NCBI GenBank assembly: GCA_016871155.1
Contig: VFZO01000009.1
Location: forward strand, 1-61,961
Reading direction: 5' to 3'
Length of the DNA: 61,961 bases
Source of the DNA: Acidobacteriota bacterium
Lineage (GTDB): Bacteria > Acidobacteriota > Terriglobia > Bryobacterales > Bryobacteraceae
The number at the start of each line of letters is the position of its first letter. Position 1 is the stretch's first letter. Below the pieces are notes generated by a model that had not been told where the DNA came from, searched no databases, and saw only the letters and a program-made list of their open reading frames with translations. Shown here one piece after another: positions 39,814 to 48,523 of this stretch. A program made the position numbers and the translations under genes.

Positions 39814-40263
39814 TTACCTCCATGCCAAACCGATTCGAACCTGAGCCAGATTGGTACGCGGACTCAATCCATGAATGTGATTCCGGAATTCGGCGCGAAC
39901 GCCGATCCGCGGTTTCGCCCAGAACGTCGCGCCCCCGCCCACCTGCCAAATGCGCGCGTCGGCGCCGTCCAGCGCGAATCCCACAGCCGGTCCTGCGGAT
40001 ACGAAGGGAACCACCTTCCGCTTGCGGCCCGGATTGTGGTGGTAGGTCAACGACGGGGAGAAGATGCCGAACCCGGAGCCAGTACCAAATCCGACGAGCG
40101 ACAAATCCAGGTTGAGCCCCAAACCTTTCGAAAAAACCAGGTCGCCACCCGCCATCAACCCCTGACCGAGGCTGTAATCCTGCACAAACGACGGAGCGTA
40201 TCCCACGTACACTTGCCCATGGGCGGCCGTCAAAAGGAGCGCCGCTAAGAGTATCGATTTCAT
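39814..40263 (-). CDS. Small outer-membrane beta-barrel protein
   Basis: 149 residues from ATG 40263: signal peptide (MKSILLAALLLTAAHGQ), then alternating hydrophobic strands (VYVGYAPSFVQDYSLGQGLM, LGLNLDLSLVGFGTGSGFGI, KVVPFVSAGPAVGFALDGAD, QVGGGATFWAKPRIGVRAEF) and a final LAQVRIGLAWR. That is the build of OmpA/OmpW-like eight-stranded barrels, with 'FVSAGPAVGF' a frequent element. First gene of the minus-strand unit facing the histidine kinase. Confidence 0.8.
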   Translation of the reverse strand: MKSILLAALLLTAAHGQVYVGYAPSFVQDYSLGQGLMAGGDLVFSKGLGLNLDLSLVGFGTGSGFGIFSPSLTYHHNPGRKRKVVPFVSAGPAVGFALDGADARIWQVGGGATFWAKPRIGVRAEFRNHIHGLSPRTNLAQVRIGLAWR

Positions 40264-40352
40264 GCAAACAAAGAATGCACTCCGGGGGCCAAACGGTAAG
40301 TCCTCTGCCTCCAACGCCGCCGCCGCCGGCCGGTGCCAGAAATCGCTGACAC

Positions 40353-40372
40353 CCGCCAGAACATTCTGGCGG
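40353..40372. promoter_or_regulatory. Perfect dyad in the divergent kinase/outer-membrane-protein promoter region
   Basis: CCGCCAGAA-CA-TTCTGGCGG, two 9-base arms, 24 bases before the kinase start and 90 before the outer-membrane-protein start. A partly matching half-site (GTGCCAGAAATC) lies just upstream (from 40344). It fits an operator for a dimeric regulator serving both directions, possibly the response regulator encoded in the minus-strand arm. Confidence 0.55.
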
Positions 40373-40395
40373 CGGGAGGATGGCAGACTAGAACC

Positions 40396-41982
40396 ATGTC
40401 GCTGGTTGGCAATGCGTTGCTGACGGTGGCCCTTGCGACCGGCGCGGGGCTCAGCGCCCTATTCGGCGCTTTGATCGCCGCGAAGCCGCGCAAATCGCTA
40501 CAGCACTATTGGGCCGTGGCGTTATTCGCGGTATCGCTTGCCTGGCACGGTGTCGCTTTGTTGGCGATTGTCGATGAAGCCGCGCTCAGCGGGCCGCGCG
40601 CCTGGACCAGCCTGGCCGGGCCGATTCTATTTCGAGCCGGCGTCGCCATTCTGCTTCTAATGACCCGCTGGCGCTGGCTGGCGCTGGCCGCCATCTTCGC
40701 CGAGCCGCCCCGCGGCGCCGGCTTCGCAACCCTGGCCGCGCTGCTCGCGTTTGGCGGTTGGGTCCAGTTCCACGGCTGGCAGGGCGTGTACTTCTCCCGG
40801 CGCATCCGGCTGGTGGGGGTTCTCGCCCTGACGTCCACTCTATACCTGCTTGCGATTCGCCGCCTCACCGATTACCTGGCGCGCGAGTTCGACGTCTTCG
40901 GCGAACTGCTGGAGGTCATCCTGCTCTTCGCCGGCGCGCTCGGTTGGCTCGCGCTGTTCGGCTGGATGACCCGCGTGCTGTCAAAACGCACCGCGCTCTA
41001 TACGTCTTTCGGACGCCGCGTGATCGAGGAGGCGGTGCCGATTCTGGACTCGCGCCAGCGGCTCCAGTTTCTCGCCGAGGGCGTCGCAAAGACCTTTCAA
41101 CTGCGGCGCTGCCGCATCGTGTGGAGCGGCATGGACGTGCAAGCCGGTCCGGTCGAGGACGCGCCCTGGTCGCACGAATTCGAGTTGCGCTATGAAGACA
41201 CCACGCGCGGCACGTTGCGGGCCGATTGCCGGCCCCGGCCGTCGCTCGAGGAAGACGAGGCCGTCCTCGAAGACCTCTGCCGGCAGATCTCGCATTCAAT
41301 GGAAGCCTGCCGCCTGAGCGAAGAAAAGTTCGAACAGGAACAGCTGGCAACGCTCGGCACGCTGGCCGCCACCATCGCGCACGAAGTGAAGAACCCGCTG
41401 GGGCCTATGAAGACCCTGACGCAGGTGATGGCCGAGGATCCGGAGCTGCCTGCCCGCTGCCACAAGGATCTGGAAATCATGTTGTCGGAAATCGACCGGC
41501 TGAACCGCTGCGTCGATCAGTTGCTCGGCTTCGCGCGGCCTCTGCGGAATCCCGTCGCCAGCATCGACATGGCCGAACTCGTCGACGTCGCCGTGCAACT
41601 GCTTCGCCGGGAAGCGGGTCCGCGAAACGTGGAGCTGCGCCAGCACGTCAGTGAAGGTTTGGAGCTCAAAGGCAAGGACCGGCTTGGCGTTCAACAGATT
41701 CTGCTGAACTTGACGCTGAACGCGATTCAAGCCAGCCCGGAGGGCGGCAGCGTGCTGGTGGAGGCCAGCGGGGGCCGCATCGCAGTCACCGACGACGGGC
41801 CCGGCGTTCCACCCGATCTCCAACGCCGCGTCTTCGATCCCTTTTTTACCACCAAACAGCAGGGCTCCGGCCTTGGCCTGGCGATCGTCAGCAAGAACGC
41901 CCGGCAGTTGGGCGGCGTCGTGCGGCTGGAAAGTCCCGTCCGGGACGGCCGCGGAACACGGGTCTCCGTCGTATGGGGTTGA
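40396..41982 (+). CDS. Multi-TM sensor histidine kinase
   Basis: 528 residues from ATG 40396. Residues 1-205 contain about seven membrane helices with no known named sensor domain; residues about 210-310 look like a degenerate GAF-type domain (EAVPILDSRQRLQFLAEGVA, RRCRIVWSGMD); then DHp with H329 in TIAHEVKNPLGPMKTL, and HATPase with N-box NLTLNAIQASPEGGS, G1 VTDDGPGVP and G2 GSGLGLAIVSKNARQLGG. A membrane-bound kinase of the NtrB/AtoS type; its obvious partner is the sigma-54 regulator at 37195-38538. It overlaps the TPR gene by ten bases. Confidence 0.93.
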   Translation: MSLVGNALLTVALATGAGLSALFGALIAAKPRKSLQHYWAVALFAVSLAWHGVALLAIVDEAALSGPRAWTSLAGPILFRAGVAILLLMTRWRWLALAAIFAEPPRGAGFATLAALLAFGGWVQFHGWQGVYFSRRIRLVGVLALTSTLYLLAIRRLTDYLAREFDVFGELLEVILLFAGALGWLALFGWMTRVLSKRTALYTSFGRRVIEEAVPILDSRQRLQFLAEGVAKTFQLRRCRIVWSGMDVQAGPVEDAPWSHEFELRYEDTTRGTLRADCRPRPSLEEDEAVLEDLCRQISHSMEACRLSEEKFEQEQLATLGTLAATIAHEVKNPLGPMKTLTQVMAEDPELPARCHKDLEIMLSEIDRLNRCVDQLLGFARPLRNPVASIDMAELVDVAVQLLRREAGPRNVELRQHVSEGLELKGKDRLGVQQILLNLTLNAIQASPEGGSVLVEASGGRIAVTDDGPGVPPDLQRRVFDPFFTTKQQGSGLGLAIVSKNARQLGGVVRLESPVRDGRGTRVSVVWG

Positions 41983-43145
41983 AGCTCGCACTGCTGATTT
42001 CGTTCTCCGCGGCCGGCCAAACTCTGCCCGAGGACGGTGTGAAGCGGGTGCGCGCCATCATGGATGCCATCTACAGTCTCGACCATCCGAACGCCGAGGC
42101 CCTCTGCCGCAAATGGATCGCCGATGAGCCCGAAAATGCCGCCGGCTACGTCTACCTGGCCCGCACCAAATGGAGCGAAGAGCTAAGCCGCCGCCGTGCA
42201 CTGAGCCTGGAACGTTACGCTTCGCCGGAGTTCTTCTCCGAGGATGAGCGCTACCGGCTCAACGTTCCTCGCGGAACGATGGATGCGTTTCGCGCGGCCA
42301 GCGCCGAAGGCATCGCCCGCGCCAAACGCTCTCAGTCCGATGCCTGGACGCGCTTTCTTCTGGGCGTCGCCTATCAAAATGAGGCAACGCTGGAGGCCAC
42401 CTTTCAGCGCAATTGGTGGTCCGCCTTCCGCCAGGGCACCAGCGCCCTCCGCATCCACTCCTCCCTCGCAGACCAGTATCCCGGCCTGGCGGACGCCAAG
42501 TTCGTGCCCGGCGTGTACCGCTACATCGCCGGCTCGGTGTCCTGGAAAGTCCGCTGGCTCACCGCTCTGCTTGGGTTCCGCGGCTCTGTGGAAGGCGGGA
42601 CGGCCGACCTGGAATCCGTCGTCGCCGGCGGGCGGATCACCAACGACGACGCCCGCACCATGCTCGCCCTGGTCTACACGAGAGAAAAAAAGTTCGACAA
42701 GGCGCGGGAGCATCTGGCCGCATTGCACAGGCGGTTCCCGAAGAACTATCTGGTCCATCTGGATATGGGGTCCGTTGCTCTGCAGCTCCGGCGCGCCTCC
42801 GAGGCGATCGAGATTTTCGAAGATGTTCTCCGGCGCATCGATCAGAAGTCGAACGGCTACGAACGGCTGGATCGCGCCACGGTGCTGAATCATCTCGGCG
42901 TGGCGGAGCGCGGCGCCGGCCATCCGGATCGCGCGATTACCCATCATCGCCGCGGGCTGGAGGAGAAATCGGCTACGCCGTTATCAAGAGCCGTCGCCCA
43001 TCTGGAGATCGGCCGTGCACTGGATCTGCAAGGCAAGCGGACCGAGGCGCTCGCCGAGTATCAGCAGGTCGAGTCCATTCCCGGCATGCCAGGTGCGGCG
43101 CAGCAGGCGCGCTCCCACATCCAGAAGCCCTACAGGAATCAGTAG
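41973..43145 (+). CDS. Exported TPR-repeat protein
   Basis: 390 residues, start ATG 41973 inside the kinase gene (10-base overlap), so translation is coupled. Signal peptide (MGLKLALLISFSAAGQ); a middle section with FLLGVAYQNEATLEATFQRN and ADAKFVPGVYRYIAGSVSWK resembles exported TPR proteins of unknown role; clearer TPR units lie at residues about 220-380 (ARTMLALVYTREKKFDKARE, TVLNHLGVAERGAGHPDRAI, HLEIGRALDLQGKRTEALAE). Perhaps the kinase's periplasmic partner. The stop region overlaps the deoC end by seven bases on the opposite strand. Confidence 0.82.
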   Translation: MGLKLALLISFSAAGQTLPEDGVKRVRAIMDAIYSLDHPNAEALCRKWIADEPENAAGYVYLARTKWSEELSRRRALSLERYASPEFFSEDERYRLNVPRGTMDAFRAASAEGIARAKRSQSDAWTRFLLGVAYQNEATLEATFQRNWWSAFRQGTSALRIHSSLADQYPGLADAKFVPGVYRYIAGSVSWKVRWLTALLGFRGSVEGGTADLESVVAGGRITNDDARTMLALVYTREKKFDKAREHLAALHRRFPKNYLVHLDMGSVALQLRRASEAIEIFEDVLRRIDQKSNGYERLDRATVLNHLGVAERGAGHPDRAITHHRRGLEEKSATPLSRAVAHLEIGRALDLQGKRTEALAEYQQVESIPGMPGAAQQARSHIQKPYRNQ

Positions 43146-43870
43146 CCGGCCGGCGCCGCCGCCACGGCGGAGGAAACGATCGGCGGCAGTCCGAGCCGCT
43201 GCCGCGCGTCGTTCATCATCGCCGCCGTGCGAGTCGCTCCGCACCGGGAGACGCCTAACGCGCGAACCGCCAGCAGCGCATCCAGATCGCGGACGCCGCC
43301 GGCCGCTTTCACCTGCACGTGCGGCGCGGCGTGCTGGCGCATCAGCCGCAGGTCCTCGTGCGTGGCGCCGCCCGGCGCGTATCCGGTCGAGGTCTTCACC
43401 CAATCCGCGTTGCACTCGGAGCAGATTTCGCACAGCCGGATCTTCTGCGCGTCATTCAAGTACGCATTCTCGAAGATCACCTTGACCTTTTGTCCAGCCG
43501 CGTGCGTGACTTCGACTACGCCGCGAATGTCCGCGTGCACATAGTCCCAATCGCCGCTCAGTACCGCGCTGATATTCACGACCATGTCGAGTTCTTCGCC
43601 GCCGTCGGCCAGCGCCTGCTTGGCCTCGGCGATCTTGATGGCCGTCGTGTGCCCGCCGTGCGGAAAGCCAATGGTCGTGGAGGCGCGGACGCCGGTTCCT
43701 CGCAACCGCTCGGCAGCGTCCCTCAGCCGGTAGGGCATGATGCAGACGGACGCGGCGTCGTAATCGATCGCAAGCTGAATGCCCTGCTCCAAATCGGCGG
43801 CGGTTAAGACGGGGTTCAAGAGCGAGTGATCGATCATCTTCGCAACGTCGAGATAGGTGAAAGCGCTCAT
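43139..43870 (-). CDS. deoC: Deoxyribose-phosphate aldolase
   Basis: 243 residues. It splits 2-deoxyribose-5-phosphate into glyceraldehyde-3-phosphate and acetaldehyde, in deoxynucleoside catabolism. Seen: IDHSLLNPVLT, the GFPHGGHTTAIKIAEAKQAL motif, the Schiff-base lysine in WVKTSTGYAPGGAT (about residue 165) and the proton-relay lysine in VQVKAAGGVRDLDALL. The Asp of the E. coli triad corresponds to ELDMVVNI. Six bases downstream of the DUF2891 gene and probably co-transcribed. Confidence 0.95.
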   Translation of the reverse strand: MSAFTYLDVAKMIDHSLLNPVLTAADLEQGIQLAIDYDAASVCIMPYRLRDAAERLRGTGVRASTTIGFPHGGHTTAIKIAEAKQALADGGEELDMVVNISAVLSGDWDYVHADIRGVVEVTHAAGQKVKVIFENAYLNDAQKIRLCEICSECNADWVKTSTGYAPGGATHEDLRLMRQHAAPHVQVKAAGGVRDLDALLAVRALGVSRCGATRTAAMMNDARQRLGLPPIVSSAVAAAPAGY

Positions 43871-43876
43871 GTGCTT

Positions 43877-44932
43877 TTATTCTCCTTGGGCAAGCGCGTA
43901 GACCGCAAACGACGCCAGCCAATGCTCGCCGCCGTAGTTGCCGCCCGTCACGTGGGGCAGGGCCTTCGCCAGCAGTCCGGCGGCGCTCGCCTCCATTGGC
44001 TTTCGCCGGGCCGAGGCGGCCGGCAACGCCGAAGCGATGCCGCGCAGACACCAGGCACGGCTCAACGAGAGGCCATCCAGGTGGACGATCTGGTAGTCCG
44101 TTCGGTCCGAGACGACCGGCAGCTTCGACACGTTCGCCAGGCCCGCCGCACTCACATAGCGTTGGAACCAGCCGGCGAAGGCGGCCTGGGGCAACACCCG
44201 TCGCATCAAGTCCGCAACCTCGAGCGTAGGCGACAGAAAATCGGTGCCGTCGGGTTCCTGCATGGCGGTCACGGCGCGGTTCGTCAGGTAGTAGTCCTTG
44301 GCCCGTTGGACGATCATCGCCTCAAAGTCCGGGGACTTCGCCGCTCGCGCCCAGTCCAACGCAAAAACCAGGCCGAACGCAGTGTTCGGATGCACGCCTG
44401 TGCGGTTGGGGTAGGTTTGTTTTGGCAGGAAGGCCATCCAGGATGATAGGATGGTCTTCCGCAACGGGTGCAGATTTTGGCGCCATTCGCGGGCCTGCGG
44501 ATCGTCCCACTCGAGCAACTCCTGGTCGAGCTTTAACAACCAGGCCCATCCGTAGGTGCGTTCAAAAGTCGCCGCGAGTTTGGATCTCTGGAAGTATTGC
44601 GACTCGGCGAGCAGTTTGTCGGCGGTCAGACTCGATCGGAGGATCTCGCGCACGGCGGCGGCGTTCGCCATGGCCGGATAAGCGCGCAACAGGTGAACCA
44701 ACATCCAGTGCCCATGCACGCTGGAGTGCCAATCGAAGCAACCATAAAACGCGGGGTGTAACTGTTTGGGAGTCAGCCGCGCGTCGGCTTCGCCCTCAAT
44801 CGTGTGACCGGTCTTGTTCGGGTACTCCTGATGAATACACTGGAGCGGCAGCGCGGCAAGCCGCGCTGCAATCTCGGGTGTCAGGCGGGTAGCGGCGATC
44901 ATGGGGAGCGAAAGAGCGAGAAGACGAAGCAT
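43877..44932 (-). CDS. DUF2891 family protein with signal-like N-terminus
   Basis: 351 residues. The family pattern is clear (CIHQEYPNKTGHTIEGEADA, LHPAFYGCFDWHSSVHGHWM, LVHLLRAYP, FERTYGWAWLLKLDQELLEW, HPNTAFGLVFALDWARAA, FLSPTLEVADLMRRVLP, WLASFAVYAL). It is an all-helical alpha/alpha-toroid in my reading, so possibly a glycoside-active enzyme, but no function is established. The N-terminus (MLRLLALSLPMIAATRL) can be an export signal. Confidence 0.85.
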   Translation of the reverse strand: MLRLLALSLPMIAATRLTPEIAARLAALPLQCIHQEYPNKTGHTIEGEADARLTPKQLHPAFYGCFDWHSSVHGHWMLVHLLRAYPAMANAAAVREILRSSLTADKLLAESQYFQRSKLAATFERTYGWAWLLKLDQELLEWDDPQAREWRQNLHPLRKTILSSWMAFLPKQTYPNRTGVHPNTAFGLVFALDWARAAKSPDFEAMIVQRAKDYYLTNRAVTAMQEPDGTDFLSPTLEVADLMRRVLPQAAFAGWFQRYVSAAGLANVSKLPVVSDRTDYQIVHLDGLSLSRAWCLRGIASALPAASARRKPMEASAAGLLAKALPHVTGGNYGGEHWLASFAVYALAQGE

Positions 44933-44982
44933 GGCGGTCGATTGTCACCGACCATGCTACATCCCGCACAGGCCCGGCGCCG

Positions 44983-45462
44983 TTACCCCTCCGTAATCGT
45001 CACCTTTTGAATCGAGTCCCCCTGCTGAATCGCGTCCACGACCTCGATCCCCGAAAGCACTTTCCCAAAAACCGTATGCTTCCCGTTCAGCCAGGGACAC
45101 GGCACATGCGTGATGAAAAACTGGCTGCCGTTTGTGCCCGGCCCCCCGTTCGCCATCGAGATCACTCCCCGCTCATGCGTATTCGGGTTGCCCTCGAATT
45201 CATCATCAAACCGGTAGCCCGGGCCGCCCCGGCCCGTGCCCGTGGGGTCGCCGCCCTGCACCATGAACTCCGGAATCACACGATGAAAGACGATGCCGTC
45301 ATAGAAAGTATCCCGCGCCAGGAACACAAAATTGTTCACGGTTTTGGGCGCGGCCGCCGCATGCAGTTGCAGGACGATGGTCCCTTTCGTCGTCTCGACC
45401 GTGGCCGTGTAGCTCTTGGCCGCGTCGATCACCATGTTGGGGTACGAATTGTACTGTTTCAT
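44983..45462 (-). CDS. Cytoplasmic cyclophilin-type peptidyl-prolyl isomerase
   Basis: 159 residues, no signal. TTKGTIVLQLHAAAAPKTVN, DGIVFHRVIPEFMVQGGDPT (active-site Arg and Phe), GVISMANGGPGTNGSQFFIT, WLNGKHTVFGKVLSG. Cis-trans proline isomerase for folding. ATG 45462 overlaps the manC stop as ATGA, so the two are coupled. Confidence 0.95.
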   Translation of the reverse strand: MKQYNSYPNMVIDAAKSYTATVETTKGTIVLQLHAAAAPKTVNNFVFLARDTFYDGIVFHRVIPEFMVQGGDPTGTGRGGPGYRFDDEFEGNPNTHERGVISMANGGPGTNGSQFFITHVPCPWLNGKHTVFGKVLSGIEVVDAIQQGDSIQKVTITEG

Positions 45463-46535
45463 AGAAGTTCCTCTCGATTAGCGCGCTCCAGCGCCTTCAC
45501 AACGTTCGATACGTGTTGCGCCTGATTGCGATCCGCGATCAGCAACGCGTCGCCGGTGTCGATGACCACCAGATCCTTCACGCCCACCAGCGCCACCAGC
45601 TTCCGCGGCACGTCCACGTAACATCCCTCGGCGGTCTCGGTAATCACATCGGCCGATCGCAGAACATTGGCCCGCGGCCCTCGCGATTCCAGCTCATACA
45701 CCGCGTTCCAGGAGCCCACGTCGTTCCATCCGAACTCGTCACAGGCGATGCCGTGCACGTTGTCCGCCTTCTCCAGAATCCCGTAGTCCACCGAGACGTT
45801 TTCGGTTTTCGGGAACAGCTCCTTTAACTTCGGGCCGAACGTCCGGCTGCCAAAGGCCGGCAGCTTGGCTAACACCTCCGCCGTCGCGGGCATGTGGCGG
45901 CGCAGCGCGTCCAGCACAACATCGGCGCGCCAGAAAAACATTCCAGCGTTCCAGTAGTATGTACCGGCGGCCAGGAACTCCTTCGCCGTTTCCAGATTCG
46001 GTTTCTCGCGAAAGCGCTCGATCCGCACGGGCTCCTGAGCGCCCTCGGCCGTCTCGCGCGGGAACTCAATGTAGCCGTAGCCGGTCTCCGCCCACCGCGG
46101 TTTAATTCCCAGCACGCAGATCTTGCCCTGCTTGGCGGTCTTGTAGGCTGGCCGGACCAGGCGCAGATACCGCGCCGGCTTTTCAATAATATGATCGGCC
46201 GGGAAGACCCCCAGCACCGCGTCCGGATCGGACCGGTGAAGAATCTGCGCCACCAGGCCAATGGCCGGCGCCGTGTTCCGCTGCGCGGGTTCGGCGATGA
46301 TTTGTGCCTTGGGAACCTCGGGCAACTGTTTGGCGATGGCGTCGCGCAGATACTCGTTCGTGATGATCCACACCCGCTCCGGCGGAACCACCGGTTTCAA
46401 CCGGTCCACCGTCTGCTGGATCAACGTCCGTTCGCCGAAAAAGCTCAACACCTGCTTGGCCGAGCGCTTCCGGGACCGCGGCCAGAAGCGCGTGCCGCGC
46501 CCGCCGGCCAATATAACCGCGTAGTTGTTGGCCAT
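45459..46535 (-). CDS. manC: Mannose-1-phosphate guanylyltransferase
   Basis: 358 residues. Makes GDP-mannose from mannose-1-phosphate and GTP, for polysaccharide and glycan synthesis. Nucleotidyl-transferase signature VILAGGRGTRFWPRSRKRSA with KQVLSFFG; EPAQRNTAPAIGLVA; VLGVFPADHII; YGYIEFPRE; FREKPNLETAKEFL; NAGMFFWRA; DVGSWNAVYEL. The isomerase (C-terminal cupin) domain of bifunctional ManC is missing, as in other short forms. Six bases after the signal peptidase gene. Confidence 0.93.
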   Translation of the reverse strand: MANNYAVILAGGRGTRFWPRSRKRSAKQVLSFFGERTLIQQTVDRLKPVVPPERVWIITNEYLRDAIAKQLPEVPKAQIIAEPAQRNTAPAIGLVAQILHRSDPDAVLGVFPADHIIEKPARYLRLVRPAYKTAKQGKICVLGIKPRWAETGYGYIEFPRETAEGAQEPVRIERFREKPNLETAKEFLAAGTYYWNAGMFFWRADVVLDALRRHMPATAEVLAKLPAFGSRTFGPKLKELFPKTENVSVDYGILEKADNVHGIACDEFGWNDVGSWNAVYELESRGPRANVLRSADVITETAEGCYVDVPRKLVALVGVKDLVVIDTGDALLIADRNQAQHVSNVVKALERANREELL

Positions 46536-46541
46536 GTCCGG

Positions 46542-47309
46542 TTACTTCTCCCTGCCCAGCGGATACGCGCGAATGAGCATGAACGTCCGCTCCCAGCGGG
46601 TCTTCGAGAAGAAGTTCGTCACGAGATTGACCACCTGTTCGATCGAATAGGTCGCCAGATGTTCGGTGGACGCTTCGAACGACCACCAGACAATGAGCGG
46701 TTTGCCCATTATGTTTTCGCGCGGCACAAGTCCCCAATACCGCGAGTCGTCCGAATTCTGCCGGTTGTCGCCCATGCAAAGGTAGTAGCCTTGCGGCACC
46801 GTCAGTATCCCGTCCTTCACGTTGTCGCGCAGCATCTCCGCGCCGCGCGGGTAGATAAACGACAACGGCAGTTGCGTGGGGAAGTTGGCGGCGTAGCTGT
46901 CGGTGTTGCCGCCCGTGAACTGTGCGTACGGTTCCGCCTCCTGCTTTCCGTTGAGAAACAGCTTGTTCTCCACGAACTTGATTTTGTCGCCCGGCACGCC
47001 AATCACGCGCTTCACGTACGGCAGATTGATGTTCAGCGGATAGCGGAACACCACCACATCGCCGCGCTGCACGTCGCGGTACGGAAGGATGTACTTGGTG
47101 ATCGGCCCGGGCGGGGAGTACGGGATCTTGTCGACGATCAGATGGTCACCGGTCATGATGGTCGACTCCATCGATGCCGTCGGCACCACGAAGGGCTGCG
47201 CGACGGTGGAGGTGAACCACACCAGCATCACGATGTTGTATGCCCAGTCTGCGATCCAGTAGCGCTCCGGCGCGGGGGCGGGTTTCTTACTCTTGAGCCA
47301 GTTCAGCAT
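46542..47309 (-). CDS. lepB: Signal peptidase I (second copy)
   Basis: 255 residues; ATG overlaps the stop of the upstream signal peptidase gene by one base (TAATG). One N-terminal membrane helix (NIVMLVWFTSTVAQPFVVPT); catalytic serine in TASMESTIMTGDHLIVDK; lysine in VKRVIGVPGDKI; GDNRQNSDDSRYWGLVPREN (box E). It removes signal peptides at the outer face of the inner membrane. It resembles its neighbour through the whole catalytic region, so the pair is a tandem duplication. Confidence 0.92.
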   Translation of the reverse strand: MLNWLKSKKPAPAPERYWIADWAYNIVMLVWFTSTVAQPFVVPTASMESTIMTGDHLIVDKIPYSPPGPITKYILPYRDVQRGDVVVFRYPLNINLPYVKRVIGVPGDKIKFVENKLFLNGKQEAEPYAQFTGGNTDSYAANFPTQLPLSFIYPRGAEMLRDNVKDGILTVPQGYYLCMGDNRQNSDDSRYWGLVPRENIMGKPLIVWWSFEASTEHLATYSIEQVVNLVTNFFSKTRWERTFMLIRAYPLGREK

Positions 47310-48130
47310 TAGTCTTTGGAAGGGTAGCCTTGAATGAGGGAAAAGGTGCGGCGCCAGCGGGTCTTCGTGAAGAAGTTGCGGCCAAGGTCCATCACATGTT
47401 CCGCCGAAGGGGTCGAGGACTGCAGCCGGTGCGTCGGCGCGTCGTAGGACCAGTAGATGATGAGCGGTTTGCCGATAATGTTCTCCCGCGGCACGAAGCC
47501 CCAGTACCGGGAATCGAGGGAGCGGTCGCGGTTGTCGCCGAGCGCGAAATAGGCGTTGGGCGGAACCACCACCTCGTCGTCCTTTACATGGCTGGCCAGC
47601 ATGGCGCGCCCGCCCGGCTCAACGCCTGAATTGGGCTCCGCCGGAAAGTTGTCGCGGTAGGAGTCGAAGAAATCGTCCTTGTGATACTTGTACGGTTCGG
47701 TAATTTCGACGCCATTGCGAAACACCTTGCGGTCCCGAATGCGGATCCGGTCGCCGGGAATGCCAATCACCCGCTTAACGAACGTGAATTGAATGTCGCT
47801 GGGCCAGCGGAATACGATGATGTCGCCGCGTTTGATCTCGCTGTACGGCAGAAGGTACCGGCTGATCGCCCCCGGCGGTGCGTACGCCAGCTTGTCCACC
47901 AGAAGGTGATCGCCGATTAGCAGAGAGTCCTCCATGGAACCTGTTGGAATCACATACGCCTGCATCAGCGTCGTGGTTCCGAACAACAGCAGCAGCACGG
48001 TGACCGTCCACTCTGAAATCGTGTTCCGCTGGGGTTCGTCAACCTCGGTAACGGGCACCGGGGCCGCTTCGGTCAGGATAGGCGGCTCGGTGATTTCCGG
48101 CACTGGGGCTGGTGGCGGCAAGGGGTTCAT
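47309..48130 (-). CDS. lepB: Signal peptidase I (first copy)
   Basis: 273 residues. A proline-rich N-terminal cytoplasmic part (PLPPPAPVPEITEPPILTEA) precedes the membrane helix (VTVLLLLFGTTTLMQAYVIP). Catalytic serine in TGSMEDSLLIGDHLLVDK, lysine in VKRVIGIPGDRIRIRDRKVF, box E GDNRDRSLDSRYWGFVPREN. The active residues are intact as in the downstream copy, so both are likely active with different substrate ranges. Confidence 0.93.
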   Translation of the reverse strand: MNPLPPPAPVPEITEPPILTEAAPVPVTEVDEPQRNTISEWTVTVLLLLFGTTTLMQAYVIPTGSMEDSLLIGDHLLVDKLAYAPPGAISRYLLPYSEIKRGDIIVFRWPSDIQFTFVKRVIGIPGDRIRIRDRKVFRNGVEITEPYKYHKDDFFDSYRDNFPAEPNSGVEPGGRAMLASHVKDDEVVVPPNAYFALGDNRDRSLDSRYWGFVPRENIIGKPLIIYWSYDAPTHRLQSSTPSAEHVMDLGRNFFTKTRWRRTFSLIQGYPSKD

Positions 48131-48139
48131 TTCAGTGTA

Positions 48140-48523
48140 CTAGTCGAACAACCAGTGACGGAGGTAACGAAACAGCTCAATCAGCGCGATTAGGATGTTG
48201 ACCGTGCCTAATCCGCTAATCGCCACGCGAACCCACGGGTTCACCCAGACATCGTGAACACCCGGCCGCACGGACGCCAGATAGTTCTGCTCCCACCCGT
48301 CCATCCACGGGTAGACCAGCAGGAATGCGCCCAACTCGAAGCAAAGCACGATCCACGCCAGGCCGGAAAACATCGCCATCCAGGAACGGCTTTGCCCCAT
48401 CACCGGCGCAGAGACGGGCGGGGGCGGCGGGACCACGGGCGGGGCTTCCGGCGGCGCCCCAAGCGTGTCGGGGATCGTCCGGATTTCCAGCCCCGGCGGC
48501 AGCGGATCTGGCTCTTCGTTCAT
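48140..48523 (-). CDS. Small proline-rich two-helix membrane protein
   Basis: 127 residues from ATG 48523, overlapping the rnhB stop as ATGA. The N-terminal 40 residues are proline-rich ([20 protein letters not shown]); two membrane helices follow ([20 protein letters not shown] and [20 protein letters not shown]) with a C-terminal [11 protein letters not shown] do not recognise it. Position between rnhB and two signal peptidases, and the proline-rich head also found in the adjacent signal peptidase, suggest a membrane-organising role, but that is inference. Confidence 0.7.
   Translation of the reverse strand: MNEEPDPLPPGLEIRTIPDTLGAPPEAPPVVPPPPPVSAPVMGQSRSWMAMFSGLAWIVLCFELGAFLLVYPWMDGWEQNYLASVRPGVHDVWVNPWVRVAISGLGTVNILIALIELFRYLRHWLFD

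Noticed and set aside
45894-47312. Plus-strand frame of about 470 codons opposite manC and a signal peptidase
   Set aside because: Rich in His/Arg with no recognised domain; the minus strand has two clear enzymes with catalytic motifs.
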